Source: Saprospiraceae bacterium (lineage in GTDB: Bacteria; Bacteroidota; Bacteroidia; Chitinophagales; Saprospiraceae). From it: 64,000 bases of DNA. The stretch spans positions 124,001 to 188,000 of the forward strand of contig JADJWN010000007.1 in the NCBI GenBank assembly GCA_016716335.1, in the 5' to 3' direction. The position numbers were made by a program, and so were the translations under genes. Position 1 is the first letter of the stretch. Each line of letters opens with the position of its first letter. Below the pieces are notes generated by a model. That model saw only the letters and a list, made by a program, of their open reading frames with translations. It had not been told where the DNA came from and ran no database searches. Positions 56,660 through 64,000 of this stretch are shown in pieces.

Positions 56660-58102
56660 TCAATAGTCATTAAAATATCTGCGGGCATGTCGATTCCAGT
56701 TTTCTCCTACCTGCCGGGCATCGGTAGCATTGCCGATCCGTTCCATGGGCACCGACCTGTACAGTTCCACTTCCCATTGAGGGTTGTTGCGCTCGCTCCA
56801 GCAGTTGGAATGCAATAATCTGAAGTCATTATGTACTAACGAGGGGTTCCAGAACAGGAAACGTACATTGGTCTGTCGGGTGGTGGTGATATAGTTGTAG
56901 TACCAAATCTCGTAGGGTGGGGCATCCGGCTCATTGTCTATGGTAAGCACATTGTTTGGTCTGCCGTATTTCAGGAAAATATACCCTCTGTCCGTTTGAA
57001 AGCCATAACCCACATTGCTGTGAAACTGCTTGTCCACTACTTTGGCAACTTCCATATATTGCTTGTATGCGGCCTCCGGCGCCTCACCTGCTGTGCGTTT
57101 CCAGTATTGAAAGAGATATTGTTTCTGACTTTTTGGCCGGCCTTTTTTGATGATTTCATCCAGAGTGGCCATTTGATTCTGGTCGGCTATGGGGACATGC
57201 GCTTTGAGTATGTATTCCAGTTCCTCATCAGGTATATTCTGCACAAAGGAATGGGTGTAGTCCGTATTGTAGTTTTCCAGAAATGCCAGATCGGCGGTGG
57301 GGTTGGAGCGCACAAAAGCCACTCTTTTCTCGTGTAATACTTCCCTCTTTTTGTTGACAATACTTACACTCAGGTCATAGTTGCCTGACATGATTTCTTT
57401 AACAGAGAAAGGCAGCAATACAGGCTCGATCGGGTTTTGGTTTAATTTTTTGAATTTATTGAGAATATTTTTTTTCGATAACTGAGCTGCACTGGTCTCC
57501 GTTATGGAATACTGGAGATACAATTCTTCCTTGTTCTGGCTATCTGCACTATATACTTCAGCGTAGAAATAGAGCACTTCCTGAGATTCCGGAGCATAAC
57601 CCAACTGCAGGGGTTCCATGTAAATACCGTTTCTGGTAAATGGCGAATCAGAGCTGTCCTGCCGGGCCACACTGAGAAGCATCACATCCGAAAGGAAAAC
57701 TCCTGTATCAGACCTGCTGACTTGTATAAGCTGTTCGAGTTCGGATTTATTATTTTCATCAGACTTATCAGTGGCAAGGATATACAAACTGCAATTGCCT
57801 TCAGGGGCAAAAAACCTTCGGATATCCATAAAGTCACCGGCAATGCTGTCCACTTTACCTTTCAGAATAAATTTTTCGGCATGTACGACCTGGTCGTTTT
57901 TTTTAAGCAATAATAAAAATTCTACTTCGGCCACTGACGCTCCAGCATGAGTGTTGACTCCGACACTTGCACCATCTACCCTTATGTAGCATTCTATGTA
58001 TGGTTTTTCTCCATAAAAGACAAAGCTCTGCACATCCAGAGAAAGCGCCGATGCTTTGCCAAAAAGAAAAACAAAAAGGTAGATATACAGCAAGCTTTTC
58101 AT
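56660..58102 (-). CDS. GWxTD-domain exported protein
   Basis: A 480-residue exported protein with an N-terminal signal (LLYIYLFVFLFGKASA). The first 300 residues are beta-rich and of no clear family. Residues ~310-470 form the GWxTD domain: FQYWKRTAGEAPEAAYKQYM, SNVGYGFQTDRGYIFLKYGRPN (the GWxTDRG element with Tyr-Gly-Phe-Gln in place of GW) and APPYEIWYYNYI. The domain is common in Bacteroidota and Acidobacteria exported proteins; its role is unknown. The lipocalin-like gene lies 3 bp upstream, so they are co-transcribed. Confidence 0.8.
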   Translation of the reverse strand: MKSLLYIYLFVFLFGKASALSLDVQSFVFYGEKPYIECYIRVDGASVGVNTHAGASVAEVEFLLLLKKNDQVVHAEKFILKGKVDSIAGDFMDIRRFFAPEGNCSLYILATDKSDENNKSELEQLIQVSRSDTGVFLSDVMLLSVARQDSSDSPFTRNGIYMEPLQLGYAPESQEVLYFYAEVYSADSQNKEELYLQYSITETSAAQLSKKNILNKFKKLNQNPIEPVLLPFSVKEIMSGNYDLSVSIVNKKREVLHEKRVAFVRSNPTADLAFLENYNTDYTHSFVQNIPDEELEYILKAHVPIADQNQMATLDEIIKKGRPKSQKQYLFQYWKRTAGEAPEAAYKQYMEVAKVVDKQFHSNVGYGFQTDRGYIFLKYGRPNNVLTIDNEPDAPPYEIWYYNYITTTRQTNVRFLFWNPSLVHNDFRLLHSNCWSERNNPQWEVELYRSVPMERIGNATDARQVGENWNRHARRYFNDY

Positions 58103-58105
58103 AGG

Positions 58106-58483
58106 CTACATTTCCTGTGATTTGGTAAGGAAAAACTTCATGTAGAATACTTTGATCACGCCTTCTAGCTCGAGTGAGTCCGTGCTGAGTTTTCTGATTT
58201 CCAGTTTTATGGGCTCGGGAGTGTTTATAATCAGTTGGTTGTCTTTGAGACTGTATTGATGGTTGGGTGCATCCTCAAAAAGATTGGAATGGACCTTTCC
58301 GTCTTCCTTGAAATGAAAGAAGGCATTTTCCATATTTTTGGATTGCTTGTTGTTTATCTCTGAGGCATATACATTCCATTTTCCTACGATGGAGGCCTGA
58401 CCTGCCTGATTGTCTCCGTTTCGGCAGGAATAATAAATCAAGGAAATACCAAAAACTATTGAAAAAATAAACCGAATGTTCAT
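58106..58483 (-). CDS. Lipocalin-like lipoprotein
   Basis: About 125 residues from the ATG at 58483 (MNIRFIFSIVFGISLIYYSC); the nine codons open further upstream (MGCNCSHLP) precede a proper lipoprotein signal and are discounted. The mature protein has VGKWNVYASEINN, FHFKEDGKVHSNLF, HQYSLKDNQLIIN and LSTDSLELEG, the strand order of the DUF4923/lipocalin-like family. Likely a small outer-membrane-anchored barrel that binds a hydrophobic ligand, by family analogy. It adjoins the GWxTD gene. Confidence 0.65.
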   Translation of the reverse strand: MNIRFIFSIVFGISLIYYSCRNGDNQAGQASIVGKWNVYASEINNKQSKNMENAFFHFKEDGKVHSNLFEDAPNHQYSLKDNQLIINTPEPIKLEIRKLSTDSLELEGVIKVFYMKFFLTKSQEM

Positions 58484-58510
58484 AGGCAGATGACTACAAT
58501 TACAACCCAT

Positions 58511-58968
58511 ATTTTTTTAACACACAATTCAGGTAAGATTAACTGACTTATGGCCAGGTACTGGGGTATGTTTTTTTGCTTCACTCAAAAAATGAAGCGT
58601 ATAAATCACATGACAAATCTAAGGAGTATTCTGCAGATTATTGTAAAATGTTAAACACAAATCACCATTTTGTTAAGCATTGAGACATTGATGTAGTGCC
58701 ATGAGGAAACAGCAGGCCATCTTCTATGATTATGAATTCCGTTACTGAAGCGATTGATGCCGAATCTTATTATTCAAATATTTTGAACAACAGACATGAT
58801 ACAATTCCTTATTTCAAACTTTAATTTTTATCCTTCGCCAACCCTCTGCACGCTTCCATTGTTTACCTGTGCATGTATCTGGTCTGTTGTCGATAGGTGT
58901 CCTTTGCATCTATTGACTCACACCTTACTGATCAGACAATATTCAAAACAAGAACATAAAAGTCAAAC
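58511..58968. other. Intergenic region between divergent genes
   Basis: About 450 bp separating the lipocalin-like gene (minus) and the thioredoxin gene (plus). AT-rich; a minus-strand frame and short plus-strand frames are present without coding features. No hairpin, tRNA or clear promoter box was found. Confidence 0.35.
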
Positions 58969-60300
58969 ATGAGATTTTCCAAAATTTTATCTGTAAGCGT
59001 CAGGTGGCTGTTTTGTTTTTCCATTCTTTTGCAGTGGTCTTCCTGTGTCCGGCCTGTAAGCAGCTTTGAAAAATTACCTCCGGGAAAATGGCGTGCTGTG
59101 CTGTTGCTGGACAGAGCCCCGGTACAGAAATACGGTGATGACAGGGATGTGGTCAAAAAATTTGATTTTGACTCCGAGCTTCCTTTCAACTTTGAAGTGG
59201 TGTATCCCGAAGGTGACAGTATGTTTCAAATCGTCATTTACAATGCTGAAGAGAAAATCGTAGTGGATGATATAGAATTCGGAAGAGACTTCGCCACCGC
59301 AAAAGATACGGTACTGATTCATTTTCCGGTTTTCGACAGTTATATCAAAGCCATTTATGAAGATGGTGTGATGGAAGGCGAATGGGTGGTAAATTACAGG
59401 GAGAACTACCGGATACCTTTCAAGGCGGTGCATGGGCAGGATTTCAGATTCAGTAACAATTCCGGAGCTTCTGCCATGAATGTGAGCGGCAAATGGGCCA
59501 CCGTATTTTCAGAAGGCAAAGAAGACGCCTACAAAGCCGTGGGTGAATTTGTGCAGCAGGGTGACGAAGTCACAGGTACATTTCTGACTGAAACCGGTGA
59601 TTTTCGATATCTTGAGGGTCAGGTCATCGGTAAAAAACTGTATCTGTCTGTTTTTGATGGGGCGCATGCCTGGCTTTTTATTGCCAAGATGATGGAAGAT
59701 GGTACCTTGTCAGGAATATACAGGTCCGGAAGTCATTATACTACTGACTGGAATGCCCGCAGGGATGATACTGCTGTACTGTCAGATCCTTATACCCTTA
59801 CCCGGGCTCTGGATGACAAAGCCTTGCAGTTCAGTTTTATGAATACAAAAATGGAAAGGGTAAGTCTGAATGATTCAGCATTTGAAGGAAAAGCCAAAAT
59901 TGTCCAGCTTATGGGTACCTGGTGTCCCAATTGTCTGGATGAGACCCGTTTTCTGCAGGAATATTTCAAGAATAATCCGGATCAGAATCTGGCATGGATA
60001 TCTTTATGTTTTGAAAGATACCAGGATACTCTACCTTCCATGGCAGCTATTCGAAGGTTTGAAGAAAAAACAGGCGTGAATCATACCGTGCTTTGGGCAG
60101 GTAATTATGCAAAAACAGAAGCATCCAAAGCATTGCCGCAACTCAACCGGATTATAGCCTATCCCACGCTGCTTTTTCTGGACAGACAAAACAGAATTGT
60201 AAAGATTCACACCGGATTTAACGGGCCGGCTACTAAGGAATATGCTGCATTTAAGGATGAGTTTTCAAAAATCATTGCAGACCTGCACACAAATCATTAA
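58969..60300 (+). CDS. TlpA-like thioredoxin-fold lipoprotein
   Basis: A 443-residue periplasmic thiol-disulfide protein. MRFSKILSV...LLQWSSCVRP is a lipoprotein signal. About 280 residues of beta-rich sequence follow, with WKWATV-like strands such as MNVSGKWATVFSEGKEDAYKAVGEF, resembling the DUF4369-type domains found ahead of thioredoxin in Bacteroidota. The C-terminal thioredoxin has VQLMGTWCPNCLDETRFLQEY with the redox pair at residues 319 and 322 and the cis-Pro in IIAYPTLLFLD. Likely a reductant or cytochrome-maturation helper in the periplasm. The SDR gene follows 22 bp downstream. Confidence 0.88.
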   Translation: MRFSKILSVSVRWLFCFSILLQWSSCVRPVSSFEKLPPGKWRAVLLLDRAPVQKYGDDRDVVKKFDFDSELPFNFEVVYPEGDSMFQIVIYNAEEKIVVDDIEFGRDFATAKDTVLIHFPVFDSYIKAIYEDGVMEGEWVVNYRENYRIPFKAVHGQDFRFSNNSGASAMNVSGKWATVFSEGKEDAYKAVGEFVQQGDEVTGTFLTETGDFRYLEGQVIGKKLYLSVFDGAHAWLFIAKMMEDGTLSGIYRSGSHYTTDWNARRDDTAVLSDPYTLTRALDDKALQFSFMNTKMERVSLNDSAFEGKAKIVQLMGTWCPNCLDETRFLQEYFKNNPDQNLAWISLCFERYQDTLPSMAAIRRFEEKTGVNHTVLWAGNYAKTEASKALPQLNRIIAYPTLLFLDRQNRIVKIHTGFNGPATKEYAAFKDEFSKIIADLHTNH

Positions 60301-60322
60301 TTTAGATTTCAAAAACTGAAAA

Positions 60323-61108
60323 ATGAAAATACCTCTTGTAAAAACCGTATTAGTGACCGGTGCCACATCAGGAATCGGCAAAGCTGCAGCTACCATATTT
60401 GCGAAGAACGGATACAATGTCATCATCACAGGAAGGCGCAAAGAGCGACTGAATGAGCTGAAGGAGAAACTTACCCGCAAATACGGTGTCGAAATACTGG
60501 CTCTCAATTTTGATATCAGAGATCATCAGGCTGTCAAGAAAGCATGGAAAAGTGTGAAGGGTAACTGGAAAAATATAGACGTCCTGGTCAATAATGCCGG
60601 TCTCGCCAAAGGTCTCAGCCCCATCCATGAAGGCGATACCGTACATTGGGAGACTATGATTGATACCAATATCAAGGGACTGCTGTACATCACCCGGCTT
60701 GTCACCCCGGGTATGGTCGAACGTAAATCGGGTTTTGTCATCAATGTCTGCTCCTCTGCCGGACATGAAGTATATCCCAAAGGAAATGTCTATTCGGCTA
60801 CAAAATTTGCGGTGGATGCACTGACCCGATCCATGCGGCTCGATTTATACACTCATGGCATCAGGGTAGGGCAGGTATCGCCCGGACATGTGGAGGAGAC
60901 TGAGTTTGCGCTGGTGAGGTTTGACGGCGATGCCGCCAGAGCATCTATTTATCAGGATTTCAAACCTTTGCGGTCCAAGGATGTAGCTGATGCCATCTAT
61001 TATATGGCTTCCCGACCAAAGCATGTCAATATTCAGGACATTCAGATGTTTTCCACTCAGCAGGCAGGCAGCAATTTTATAGACCGGAGCGGAAGGACAG
61101 ATCTTTAA
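60323..61108 (+). CDS. Short-chain dehydrogenase (YdfG-like NADP-dependent)
   Basis: Classical SDR of 261 residues. Cofactor motif VTGATSGIGKAAA (12-24) with a following TGRRKERL that favours NADP; VNNAGLAKGLSPI (NNAG); catalytic Ser in INVCSSAGHEVYP and YxxxK in GNVYSATKFAVDALT. The C-terminus VSPGHVEETEFALVRFDGD resembles YdfG, the 3-hydroxy-acid/serine dehydrogenase, and its malonic-semialdehyde reductase relatives. Substrate not certain. Its stop overlaps the trpE stop by 4 bp in a tail-to-tail arrangement. Confidence 0.9.
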   Translation: MKIPLVKTVLVTGATSGIGKAAATIFAKNGYNVIITGRRKERLNELKEKLTRKYGVEILALNFDIRDHQAVKKAWKSVKGNWKNIDVLVNNAGLAKGLSPIHEGDTVHWETMIDTNIKGLLYITRLVTPGMVERKSGFVINVCSSAGHEVYPKGNVYSATKFAVDALTRSMRLDLYTHGIRVGQVSPGHVEETEFALVRFDGDAARASIYQDFKPLRSKDVADAIYYMASRPKHVNIQDIQMFSTQQAGSNFIDRSGRTDL

Positions 61109-62499
61109 CCAAGTTTTTCTGCCATTTCCATGGCCCGGTGGAGTGCCGCCAGTTTATTTTTTACTTCCTGAAGTTCACTCTCGGGTACGCTGTCTATCAC
61201 TATACCAGCCCCCGCCTGATAGTATAGTTTTTTATCTTTGCAGAGAAAGGAACGTATGATAATGGCGTGATTGAGATTGCCATCCAATCCTATCATGCCA
61301 ATGCCGCCTCCATAAAATCCCCGGGCTGTAGGTTCATAGGCATCAATGAGTTGCAAGGCCTTATGTTTTGGTGCGCCTGAAAGTGTACCTGCCGGAAAGG
61401 TGTCGGCAAAGATCTGGTAGGCACTTATACCGGTCTTTATTTTACCCTTTACGATGGATACCAGGTGAATGACATGGCTGAATAACTGCACTTCCCGGTA
61501 TTTTTCCACTTTCACTGCTATACAGTTTTTACTGAGGTCGTTGCGGGCAAGATCTACCAGCATGATATGCTCAGCATTTTCCTTGGGATCCTGCAATAGC
61601 TTTTGGGCGAGCTGCTGATCTTCTGAAAAATTACCCGTTCGCCGGAAAGTGCCGGCAATAGGATGTATCTCTGCCATACCATCGGCCACCACCATCTGTG
61701 CCTCAGGGGATGATCCGAATATTTTATAACTTCCATAATCAAAATAAAAGAGATAAGGGCTCGGATTGACAGATCGCAGTGCCCTGTACACATTGAACTC
61801 ATCGCCTGAAAACTCCTGATAATAACGTCGGGATAATACCATCTGAAACACATCACCTCTCTGACAATGTTGTCTGGCTCTCTCCACAATATCCAGATAG
61901 TAGGTATCCGGCATGTTGGATTGTTCCGTATTCTTTAAACTGAATGAAAAGGTCTGATGATCCTGTCTGGAGATGATGCTCATTATATTTTGAAGGCCTG
62001 AGGGTTCATCCACAGGTCTGTTTTCTACGATAGTCAGGGTTTCGTAAAAATGGTCAAAGACAATGATATATCTGAAAAAATCATATCTCAAAAGTGGAAT
62101 GTAGTAATTTTCCTTATCCTTTCGGAATGACAAAGATTCAAATTCCTGCACATTGTCAAATGAAGTGTAGCCAAAGATGCCATTGTATTTGAAAATGTCC
62201 GAACCGGAGATAAATTTTATGGAATCCATAAATTGACTTACAGCATCTACCGAGCTCATGTCGTCATTATTGGAAATCGTATTCCATACATGGTTTTTGG
62301 TAGTAATTCGATTTTCATCTTTGCTCAGAGTCATCAGAGAGTCTGCACATATAAATGACTTACTGTCCTCCTTGCTGGAGTAGTCGGAACTTTCCAGCAG
62401 AAGTACTTCCGGGAAGTATTCTCTCAGCTTCAGATAAAGGCTGACCGGTGTGGTAAGATCAGATAGTATTTTGACTGCTTGTGTATGTATTTTCAGCAT
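61105..62499 (-). CDS. trpE: Anthranilate synthase component I
   Basis: Converts chorismate to anthranilate, the first step of tryptophan synthesis, with a glutaminase subunit encoded elsewhere. The N-terminal Trp-feedback motif is visible in VLLLESSDYSSKED (the LLES element), and the chorismate-binding half carries DVFQMVLSRRY, FGSSPEAQMVV, IHPIAGTFRRTG, LVDLARNDLSKNC, TFPAGTLSGAPKHKALQLI and YQAGAGIVIDS. PIAGT rather than PIKGT points to TrpE and not PabB. At 464 residues it is normal. Expression appears attenuated by the leader at 62530-62644. It is alone on this strand here: the next gene downstream is convergent, so trpG and the other trp genes are not in the same transcript. Confidence 0.93.
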   Translation of the reverse strand: MLKIHTQAVKILSDLTTPVSLYLKLREYFPEVLLLESSDYSSKEDSKSFICADSLMTLSKDENRITTKNHVWNTISNNDDMSSVDAVSQFMDSIKFISGSDIFKYNGIFGYTSFDNVQEFESLSFRKDKENYYIPLLRYDFFRYIIVFDHFYETLTIVENRPVDEPSGLQNIMSIISRQDHQTFSFSLKNTEQSNMPDTYYLDIVERARQHCQRGDVFQMVLSRRYYQEFSGDEFNVYRALRSVNPSPYLFYFDYGSYKIFGSSPEAQMVVADGMAEIHPIAGTFRRTGNFSEDQQLAQKLLQDPKENAEHIMLVDLARNDLSKNCIAVKVEKYREVQLFSHVIHLVSIVKGKIKTGISAYQIFADTFPAGTLSGAPKHKALQLIDAYEPTARGFYGGGIGMIGLDGNLNHAIIIRSFLCKDKKLYYQAGAGIVIDSVPESELQEVKNKLAALHRAMEMAEKLG

Positions 62500-62532
62500 A
62501 TAATAATCATTAAAAATTGCTTGATATAAATG

Positions 62533-62564
62533 AAAAACGGCTTACCGGGATTTCCGATAAGCCG
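62533..62564 (-). terminator. Attenuator hairpin of trpE
   Basis: In the minus transcript CGGCTTATCGG pairs with CCGGTAAGCCG (11 bp, one G-U wobble, 5-base loop) and is followed immediately by five U. It lies between the leader peptide stop and the trpE ATG. The 5' arm can instead pair with GGATAGCC just after the leader stop (62584-62591), which would be the antiterminator. Confidence 0.85.
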
Positions 62565-62590
62565 CAGGTATATTTTTTTGCATGGCTATC

Positions 62591-62644
62591 CTAATCCCGA
62601 AAACCCAGGTCGTATGTCCACCACCATGCCTTGTATCTGGTCAT
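62591..62644 (-). CDS. trpL: trp leader peptide
   Basis: A 17-codon frame, MTRYKAWWWTYDLGFRD then TAG, ending 27 bp before the attenuator hairpin. Its Trp7-Trp8-Trp9 run is what a tryptophan-sensing leader peptide needs: scarce charged tRNA-Trp stalls the ribosome at 62618-62626, leaving the segment after the stop free to pair with the terminator's 5' arm. In addition GCATGG within the Trp codons can pair with CCATGC at about 62578-62583. Too short for standard gene callers. Recognised from its codons and position, not by similarity. Confidence 0.88.
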   Translation of the reverse strand: MTRYKAWWWTYDLGFRD

Positions 62645-62898
62645 TGTATGTAAATTTTCAGGTGCAAATAAAAGGGAAAATTATGGCTTTCAAAGTAAGT
62701 GACGACAAAAATTTACCATAGCAGCTATATCAATATGCTCATTTACAGCAAGCCTGAGGTATTTTGAAATTGAAAAATGATGAAAACTCACGCTCACGGG
62801 AAGCCTGCACTTTTTGGTATATTTTTTGCATTATAAAAAAATGTAATATGTATTGATTTGTAATTCATGACTTTTTTGTCAAAACTTTATTTATTATT
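62645..62898. other. Divergent promoter region of trpE and the surface-protein gene
   Basis: About 250 AT-rich bp between trp leader (minus) and the large exported protein (plus). It should hold both promoters, but no clean TTTG/TAnnTTTG pair was seen in either direction. Confidence 0.4.
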
Positions 62899-64000
62899 TT
62901 GCTGAAAATCAATCACATACGATTCAGGTTTGTGCCTTTGATACTCATGGCGACACTGGCTTATGCCTATCTGGCATCTACGGTGCACAGTCCTGTGAGT
63001 ATTCAGGTGTTTGCCGGAAATGACACAATCACATGTTCGGGAGTCACCCTGAAGTTATCTGATCTGAATGCAGGCATATCGGGCTTAGTAAGTGACGGAC
63101 AATGGACAACTACTGGGGATGGCAGATTTATGCCGGGCAATGTTAAGTTTATTACCTTTTCCAAAGGAACCCACTATGTTCCGGGCACTAAGGATGTCAG
63201 TACGGGAGGATATAAACTCCTGCTCACCAGTGATGATCCTGATCTGGATCCTGTGACCGGCTTCAACGGCCCTCTCGTTCAGGTCACTGATGATGTGAAT
63301 ATTTCTTTTCAACCACCACCACCTCTTTTTTGCAACAACAATCTTTTGATTTCATTGGATGCCAACTGCCGTCAAACCATTGATATTACCATATTACAGT
63401 CCAATCCTGTTCCTCCGCTCAACCATTACATAATCACCCTGTTTGACAAAAACGGCAATATCATCCCCAATAATACCGTGACGCATCAGCACCTCAATCA
63501 GGAGGTGAGTTTCAGAATCGGTCATCAGTGCACTCAGAATATCTGCTGGGGTAAATTTACTGTAAGAGATTATTTTCCACCGCAGTTTGTATGCAGGAAT
63601 GACACTCTGCCCTGTTTCAGGTCAGCATTACCGGACTCCATTGGTTTTCCACTGCCACCAGGAGCCAGAATTGATACTTTTATCAATGGTAAATATACGG
63701 TAAGCAACTGGGATGCCTGTGGAAAGGTGACCCTCGAATTTACAGATCTGCTCACCAAAGCCAATTGTGCAGGCAATCTGGACCGAACCGTACGCCGCAC
63801 CTGGAGGGCTGTGGACGAATCAGGCAATGTGTCCCTTTGTGTGCAGAACATCGTTTTCAGGCGGATCGGGCTCAATAATGTGATATTCCCTCCCAACTAC
63901 GATGACCATCAGCTGCCGGGTTTTGAGTGTCTTGACAGTTTGCCGGTACTGGCCAGCGGACACCCATCGCCGGATACCACGGGTGTGCCATTTATCGGTG
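62899..64000 (+). CDS. Large exported protein of the Saprospiria HYR/Ig-like type, 5' part
   Basis: Open frame from a TTG at 62899 (ATG in frame at 62947) to the window end with no stop, so at least 367 residues and truncated here. The signal core is VPLILMATLAYAYLAS. The mature part is rich in Cys/Asn/Asp/Pro beta domains: FAGNDTITCSGVTLKLSDL, FCNNNLLISLDANCRQTIDI, WGKFTVRDYFPPQFVCRNDTLPC and RRTWRAVDESGNVSLCVQNI. Such Cys-pair/HYR-like repeats build the very long surface proteins of Saprospirales that end in gliding-associated C-terminal domains. The start is uncertain: an ATG at 62867 would fit if one T were missing in the T run at 62872-62877. Confidence 0.75.
   Translation, partial: MLKINHIRFRFVPLILMATLAYAYLASTVHSPVSIQVFAGNDTITCSGVTLKLSDLNAGISGLVSDGQWTTTGDGRFMPGNVKFITFSKGTHYVPGTKDVSTGGYKLLLTSDDPDLDPVTGFNGPLVQVTDDVNISFQPPPPLFCNNNLLISLDANCRQTIDITILQSNPVPPLNHYIITLFDKNGNIIPNNTVTHQHLNQEVSFRIGHQCTQNICWGKFTVRDYFPPQFVCRNDTLPCFRSALPDSIGFPLPPGARIDTFINGKYTVSNWDACGKVTLEFTDLLTKANCAGNLDRTVRRTWRAVDESGNVSLCVQNIVFRRIGLNNVIFPPNYDDHQLPGFECLDSLPVLASGHPSPDTTGVPFIG

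Noticed and set aside
54364..56660. Purine riboswitch upstream of purF
   Set aside because: The spacer contains only a microsatellite and a palindrome; no three-way-junction signature was seen.
61105..62499. PabB (aminodeoxychorismate synthase)
   Set aside because: PIAGT motif, the LLES Trp-feedback element and a Trp leader upstream favour TrpE.

Overview
The window looks like a chromosomal segment from a member of the Bacteroidota, most likely order Saprospirales. The basis is a type IX secretion/gliding locus (gldJ, porP/sprF, porU, porV), several large exported proteins ending in T9SS-type C-terminal sorting domains, GWxTD and DKNYY proteins, a glycine-lipid acyltransferase pair, the long Bacteroidota form of PurF, and TAnnTTTG-type promoter boxes. 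The lineage below phylum is inferred from gene content only. I found no rRNA, tRNA, CRISPR array, transposase or phage genes.

Layout. 0.2-17.7 kb: a TPR membrane protein (+) faces a long block of minus-strand genes. The block holds an exported TPR-CHAT protease-like protein, a lipoprotein, an outer-membrane barrel, a Ser/Thr kinase, a PP2C phosphatase, a MotA/TolQ/ExbB-type proton-channel subunit, its TolR/MotB-like coiled-coil partner, a kinase-FHA fusion and a zinc-ribbon-FHA protein. Further upstream lie another barrel and a very large T9SS-exported Asp-box (VPS10/BNR-like) protein. The tightly packed run at 5.2-13.0 kb reads as one phosphosignalling and ion-channel operon, and is my best candidate for an undescribed system. 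18-32 kb: small lipoproteins, a DKNYY protein, a pirin with a Tat-type leader, a membrane-anchored TPR-HTH regulator, a YadA-head-like surface protein, two paralogous DUF3828-like proteins flanking three tiny membrane proteins, an intergenic repeat cluster, a T9SS-exported GH13 amylase-like enzyme and a fatty-acid/sterol hydroxylase. 32-47 kb: an OmpA/TSP3 envelope protein, an arginase-fold protein that has lost its metal ligands, murF, gldJ, porP, divergent porU-porV, and a GlsB/GlsA-like acyltransferase pair. 47-62.5 kb: an NlpE/META lipoprotein, a second Asp-box giant, a LolA-like protein, SRAP, SPOR, purF, GWxTD, a lipocalin-like lipoprotein, a TlpA-like thioredoxin, an SDR and trpE. trpE is preceded by a textbook attenuator: a 17-residue leader peptide with three consecutive Trp codons, followed by a terminator hairpin. 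62.9-64 kb: the 5' part of a large exported protein that runs off the window.

Sequence quality. At least ten reading frames are broken by what look like single missing bases, mostly in short homopolymers: TPR-CHAT, PP2C, ExbB-like, TPR-HTH, head-repeat protein, MurF, PorU three times, and the start of the NlpE-like gene. Every one is repaired by adding one base. This points to systematic deletion errors in the assembly rather than to ten pseudogenes, so the affected genes are annotated here across the break.

How the genes work together. The T9SS genes build and serve the export route used by the two CTD-bearing proteins here (Asp-box giant and amylase). PorV and PorU are the outer-membrane shuttle and sorting protease, GldJ and PorP belong to the periplasmic and outer-membrane machinery, and MurF makes the wall through which it works. 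The 5-13 kb operon has every part needed for a phosphorylation circuit (two kinases, a phosphatase, two FHA readers) next to a proton-motive-force-driven channel pair and an outer-membrane barrel. I infer that it controls an envelope process, but nothing in the sequence names that process.
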